Positions 59,853 through 64,000 of a stretch of 64,000 nt of DNA are shown here, one piece after another. The notes below the pieces were generated by a model, which saw only the letters and a program-made list of their open reading frames with translations, searched no databases and was not told where the DNA came from. The number at the start of each line of letters is the position of its first letter. The stretch's first letter is position 1. A program made the translations under genes and the position numbers. Source of the stretch: Glaciozyma antarctica PI12 (Eukaryota; Basidiomycota; Microbotryomycetes; Kriegeriales; Camptobasidiaceae); the NCBI GenBank assembly GCA_002917775.1, contig KZ627161.1, positions 2,063,202 to 2,127,201 of the forward strand, given 5' to 3'.

Positions 59853-61193
59853 CTACCACTCTCCCTCAGCGGCAGGCGCAGGGGCAGCGGCCTCCTCAAC
59901 AACAGGGGCGGGGGCAGCGGCGACGGGAGCCTGAGGCGCCGGGATCTCGGTCGCTCCACGGGCCTGCTCGGAGACGGGGAGTCCAGCGGCGACGAGGGAC
60001 GAAGGGGAGTCCTCCTTGGGCTCGACGACTGCGGGCGGGCGTTAGTGGGCGTGTAAGGGAGGAGAGGGAGGACGTACTGGTGACAACGTCGGGGAGGGGC
60101 TTGGAGGGGCCGGTGCGGCCCTCGGGATCCCAGCCCTTCATGATCTTGACCTTGATGCCGAGAACTCCCTGGCGGAGGAGGACGTGGCGGACGGCCGTGT
60201 CCACGAAGTCACGGACGGGCTGCGCGAGGGGCGATAGGTTAGCTACGCGTTACGGCTGCGCGAAAGGAAGGAGCGACGCACCTGTCCGGAGTGGATCATG
60301 AATCCATCGGTGAACTTCATGGACTTGGCACGGGCAGCGCGCAGTTTGCCGGAGACGACAACCTCGCATCCCTTGGCGCCAGACTCCATGATGAAACGGA
60401 GGACACCGTAGCACGCGCTGTGAGGGGGGAGACGCCAAGTCAGCTGGGGTTCGAACGAGCCTGGGTTCTGCCTCCCGCTCCTCCAGTCTGCCCTTGTTCG
60501 ACACGCCACACACGATTGTGTCTCCACTCGCCGTACTCCCGTCCCACTCGCTTCATCACCCCTGCCCGCTCCTCTCGAAAATTCCTCCCTCCCCAAAAAT
60601 GAGCTCCCGATCGACGAAAGAGAAGACTCACCGACGGACGGCAAGACCACCAAGGAGCTTGTACCTCAAGCTCTCGCACTGGGCGACGGCATCGAGACCA
60701 CGGTTCTGAACCTTCTCGGCGTAGAGCTCGACGCTACCCTCGGGGAACTTGAACCTCTTTTGGACGAGGGAAGTGAGCTCGCGGATGCGGCGTCCCTTCT
60801 CTCCGAGAACCTCCTGCGTGTGGGTGGCGCGGATGATGATCTCGGTGCGGGCGTGGGTGACACGGACCTCGCAGCCGGAGTATCCCTCAGAGGAGAGGGT
60901 GCGCGTGAAGAACTCGGAGAGCTCGGCGCTGCGTCGTGGGTTAGCTTTGGCGTTCGGCGGGGTTGCAAGCAGTGAAGAAGGACGCACTAGAAAACACCCT
61001 GGAGAGCAGAGAAGAGGAGGAGAAGGCGAGGGTCAGCACTGGGGGGGATGGGGAGTGTCGTGTCGGAGGGTGTCGGTAGGGACTCACGTCAGCTACGAAC
61101 CTGGGGGCAAGGGCTGTCAGCGCTGTTCTCTCCTCTGCTGTCCAGACAGGCGTGTACTCACTTTCTCCGCTTGGATACGTTGACGGCAGACAT
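59853..61193 (-). CDS. RPS3: 40S ribosomal protein uS3
   Basis: Start ATG 61193 ([18 protein letters not shown]), stop TAG 59853-59855, with several introns including a very short first exon. The KH-type domain contains [60 protein letters not shown] and [20 protein letters not shown]. The C-terminal half has [36 protein letters not shown] and [15 protein letters not shown]. The tail is Ala/Pro-rich and ends in GEW, longer than in most relatives. The protein forms part of the mRNA entry channel of the small subunit. Confidence 0.96.
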
Positions 61194-62293
61194 GGTGATG
61201 AGTACGAAGCCAGCCCTACCCGAATTTCACCAGGTCGATGGACGCACAATTTAAATCGAATACTTAAGTGCCAAGTCACACCTGGCGGGAATAAATTGAT
61301 TGGAGACTTTACGAAAATCGAGCTCACCATGAACTCTTCCTGTTACCACTTCCTCCCGACTTCGACTTATATTCGACAACGCCGACTTGACCAAGCTCGA
61401 CCTGAGCACCACGGCGCCACTCGCTCGGATCGAAACACTCGTTCGTTCCCGCACAAGGCCACCAGCGCTCCTCTTCCACCACAATTTTTCTCCCTTCTCT
61501 CTCCCAGGTACGCTTCCGTTCCCATCGCTCCCTCCCCCTCCCTTTTCGAATGATGATAGGACCTGGTTGGTCCGCACTACTGGCACCTCTTAAAATTTAG
61601 ATCACTCCGGTGGCAATCCCTTCTCCCGTAAACTCGTAGGCTCTTGCGGGAACAGGGAGCGCTCGAGGTGTGGTCGTTGATTGCAATTTCTTTCTGACAT
61701 TACTTCCTTTCTGTCCCTTGAAACAACGTTGTGTGGAGCCAAGGACGAACGCTGACTTTGCGCCTTGCCTTCATAGATTCTTCGAACTGGATTTTGCAGG
61801 CGCTGGATCGGAGCTGGATGGGATGGGGGGGAGGGGAGAACGTGTGTGCAGCTGGCGTCGACGTCGTCGGACGAATCTATCCTCTTTTTACTTCCCATCA
61901 GATCAGTCTGCTCCTGAGACCTCTTTCGCTCCCTTTGCACCGCTCCTTCTTCCGTCTCCTGACTTTTCTCTCGAGCATGCTGCTATTCCGAGCAACCTTT
62001 TTCTCATAGCATCCTCCGGGAGGAACTGAAGCGCGGCTCGTCGTCGCTCGCTTTCTTCTGTCCCGCTGCTCGCTCCCGCCTTCCCTCCGTTTCGACCGTT
62101 CAGTTGTCGGCCACAGATCCTCTGCGTGCGGACAAAGATGTGCGGGAAGCAAGGTGGATGCAGCAGCGTGGAAGCGAGAGCGATGTCGAGAGAACACCGA
62201 ATCTGCACCTGCCCGCACGCCGACGAGACCTCTGCACGCGGGCGGCTGGTCTGTCGCCAGTCCCGGGAACATCGAGAAGCCAAAAGTCCTTGT
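61194..62293. other. Intergenic region upstream of uS3
   Basis: About 1.1 kb between uS3 and the 3' end of the peroxidase gene, both on the minus strand. An AT-richer patch (61240-61330) lies just upstream of uS3 and probably belongs to its promoter. No conserved exon or RNA gene recognised. Confidence 0.4.
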
Positions 62294-63486
62294 TCAGGCT
62301 ACAGCGCAGGAAAAGAGCAGAAGCGAGATCGAAACAGCCTTGCGAAGCCGCCTCGACCGCCCCCAAACCTGTACACTCTCCATTTCCACTACACCCCGAC
62401 ACATCCCTTCCCACCCAACGCACAAGGAACACAACCAACCAACCTCCTCCACACTCAACAGCGCCCCCACCGTACTCCCGCCCAAGATCCCGCCCTCCAC
62501 CACCAACGCTTCAGCCGGACTTGCGAGCTGCAACTCCACGATCATTGCGCCCAGCGTAGCGAGGTTCGTCTCAATGGAAGGGGGGGACCAGCCTTCGAGG
62601 TACGGGAGTCGTTCGAGGGTGAAGAAGGGGGTTAGGTAGGAGAGGGGCGGGGAGGCCGTGAGGGGGGAACCGAGGACTGATAGGTAGAGGGCTGTTTCGC
62701 CGTATGACCTGGTATTTCGACGTTAGTGCGAGAGGAGGAGGGAGGGAGGGAAAGGATGGACAGGACAAGCTCTTTAGGCGTATAGGTGAAGGAGGGGTTT
62801 GAGGTTTCGGGAAGCGAGGACGCGGGACCAACGACCGGCTGCGGCGGAAGCGAGGCTCATAGTCGCCGCGTCTAATGAGTCGGCCAGGGCTGCATCGAGG
62901 AAAGAGTCGTAGATGGTTCGGTTGAAAGCGTTGTTATTGCCGAGGTGGAAGTCGGCGCGAGAGAGGGAGGCGTCGTGCTCTATTACGCCGTGCCTGTTTT
63001 CGAGGGGGGGTTAGCGGGGATGGGGGAGGGAGAGGAGATACGCACTTGTTGAGGTTGTTGAGGTTGAAGGAGAGGCCGAGGGAGAGAGTGGGAGCGGTGG
63101 TGAGGCCGAGAGTTCCGATGGCGGTGGCGAAATCGGCGCCAACGTTGAGGCCACCTGTAGCGGGGATTAGCGGGGTTGGCCTTGAGGAGGACGAGCAAAC
63201 GAACTTTTGAGAGCGACGGTGAGGGAGAGGAGCGTGATGCCTTTGCCGTTGCGAGGGAGGATTCCATGGTTGGCGAGACTATCGCGAGGATCAGTATCGG
63301 CGGTAGAAGATGATTGGAAACGGAGACTCACGAGTTTAATGCAGGGCAAGGTGAGCGAACGTCTCCTACGCCAGGAGGTCGCCACTCAGGGAACGCTCGC
63401 TCCGCAAGGTGCTGAGGAAGTCCCGCCGCACGAGCAGCGAGTGCGAGAAGGGCTGTCAAGCTGAGCAGGGCTTGAAGAGGCAGCAT
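62294..63486 (-). CDS. Secreted heme-thiolate peroxidase (chloroperoxidase / unspecific peroxygenase family), with a one-base frame break
   Basis: Start ATG 63486 with a signal peptide (MLPLQALLSLTALLALAARA). The heme-thiolate cysteine motif lies in VRSPCPALNS, followed by LANHGILPRNGKGITL, LKRGLNVGADFATAIG and NKHGVIEHDASLSRADFHLG. That last stretch has the EHD-S motif, with the acid-base Glu typical of chloroperoxidase and peroxygenases; NNNAFNRTIYDSF follows. Towards the end, PETSNPSFTYTPKELVLS is conserved but lies one base out of frame with the preceding LASAAAGRWSRVLAS; the slip falls at 62804-62818. Family members use peroxide to halogenate or oxyfunctionalise organic compounds outside the cell. 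The C-terminal part after GETALYLSVLGSPL is longer than usual, and its end (62294) is uncertain. Confidence 0.75.
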
Positions 63487-64000
63487 CGTGGTGGTGGTCG
63501 TCCAAGAGGTGGCAAGCAGGGGAACTTCCAGCCTGTAATTCGAGCGGGGAGATTGAACGTACGAGCGGGAGGACGAGAGATGACGATAAGCGAATATCTG
63601 GACGGTGACTGGCTGGCCGGTCCGCCCGCTGATAGCTGGTCAGCAGAAGTGTTCCAGGCACGTCCAGGAAACGCGGTAAGGACAGGCACTGTGTGCGCCG
63701 GCGGGAGCGATCGAGGGAGAGTCGGACAGGGCGACGAGAGGGCGATGAGGGGCTCCGTTTCGCCGTCTCCAGTGGGCGCAGTTCCTCCCGGCGGTTTCGA
63801 TCAGTTCCTTGACTCGAGCAGAGCAGTTCCCGCGGCCAGGGTCGGCGGTAAGGAGAGGGGGAGAAAGGGGAGAAAGGGAGAAGAGGGGGAGTTGACTTCC
63901 TCGGGATCAATCTCGGTCGACCTCGCTCCTTTGATCCCGAATCCTCCCTCACCTCCTCAAAACGATCCTGCGCTCGCTGACGGACTTCTTCTTCACGAAA
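63487..64000. other. Upstream region of the peroxidase gene and window edge
   Basis: The last 514 bases hold the peroxidase promoter and sequence open on the minus strand. At the very edge (63950-64000, minus strand) a short Lys/Arg-rich or Glu/Arg-rich reading could be the 3' end of another gene, but too little is present to decide. Confidence 0.25.

Noticed and set aside
1-64000. Biosynthetic gene cluster, transposon, CRISPR array or tRNA/rRNA genes
   Set aside because: Neighbouring genes have unrelated housekeeping functions. I saw no polyketide, nonribosomal peptide or terpene enzymes, no transposase or reverse transcriptase, no terminal repeats and no spaced direct repeats. Absence by eye is not proof for short tRNAs.
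63950-64000. 3' end of another minus-strand gene at the right edge
   Set aside because: Two frames look plausible (FREEEVRQRAQDRFEE and FVKKKSVSERRIVLRR followed by a stop); about 50 bases are too few to choose.

Overview
The window is nuclear DNA of a compact, GC-rich fungal genome. Genes lie on both strands a few hundred bases apart. Almost every gene is cut by short introns of about 50-70 nt with gtgcgt/gtacgt/gtgagt donors, a ctgac/ctgat-like branch sequence and a cag acceptor. Gene content (dynactin Arp1, EB1, m-AAA protease, Uba1, DNA ligase IV, Mmm1, eS7, uS3), GC level and intron style fit a basidiomycete yeast, most likely the Sporidiobolales (Rhodotorula/Rhodosporidium group). That placement is inference from general features, not from a database match.

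Layout, left to right. 1-421: 3' end of a zinc-binding-type dehydrogenase (+). 613-3081: two tandem RING/TRAF zinc-finger paralogues (+). 3249-7945: DNA ligase IV (-). 8476-9617: RWD/DUF1115 protein (-). 10393-11041: small DUF4870-like membrane protein (-). 11291-~13363: Arp1 (-). 13811-18242: M16-type metallopeptidase (+). 18389-19296: MYND-finger protein (+). 20041-22094: MNN1-type mannosyltransferase (-). 22611-23643: Vps51 (-). 23971-24774: F-box-like protein (-). 25535-26676: ribosomal protein eS7 (-). 27145-27995: weak unknown gene (-). 28058-28582: complex I NDUFA5 subunit (+). 28701-31189: Ngl2-type nuclease (-). 31636-35617: Uba1 (-). 36905-38314: Mmm1 (-). 38789-40216: EB1 (-). 40385-41752: unknown protein (-). 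42201-49294: ~2,100-residue helical-repeat protein, tentatively UNC80-like (+). 49566-51886: proline-rich unknown (-). 52126-54938: Afg3-type m-AAA protease (-). 56081-56799: beta-carbonic anhydrase (+). 57149-59622: multi-LIM protein (-). 59853-61193: ribosomal protein uS3 (-). 62294-63486: secreted heme-thiolate (chloro)peroxidase (-).

The genes are mostly unrelated housekeeping functions: cytoskeleton, mitochondria and ER contacts, ubiquitin, translation, DNA repair and Golgi traffic. I see no biosynthetic cluster, transposon, CRISPR array or rRNA/tRNA gene. The only clear local family expansion is the RING/TRAF pair.

Two structural observations stand out. The EB1 start codon appears to be split by an intron (A|TG). 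Also, several otherwise conserved genes carry a single-base disruption: a stop in the second RING gene and one-base shifts in the F-box, Afg3, peroxidase and other genes. Together these look more like base-level sequence errors than mass pseudogenisation, but they must be resolved before any one gene is called dead. I found no convincing new multi-gene system.
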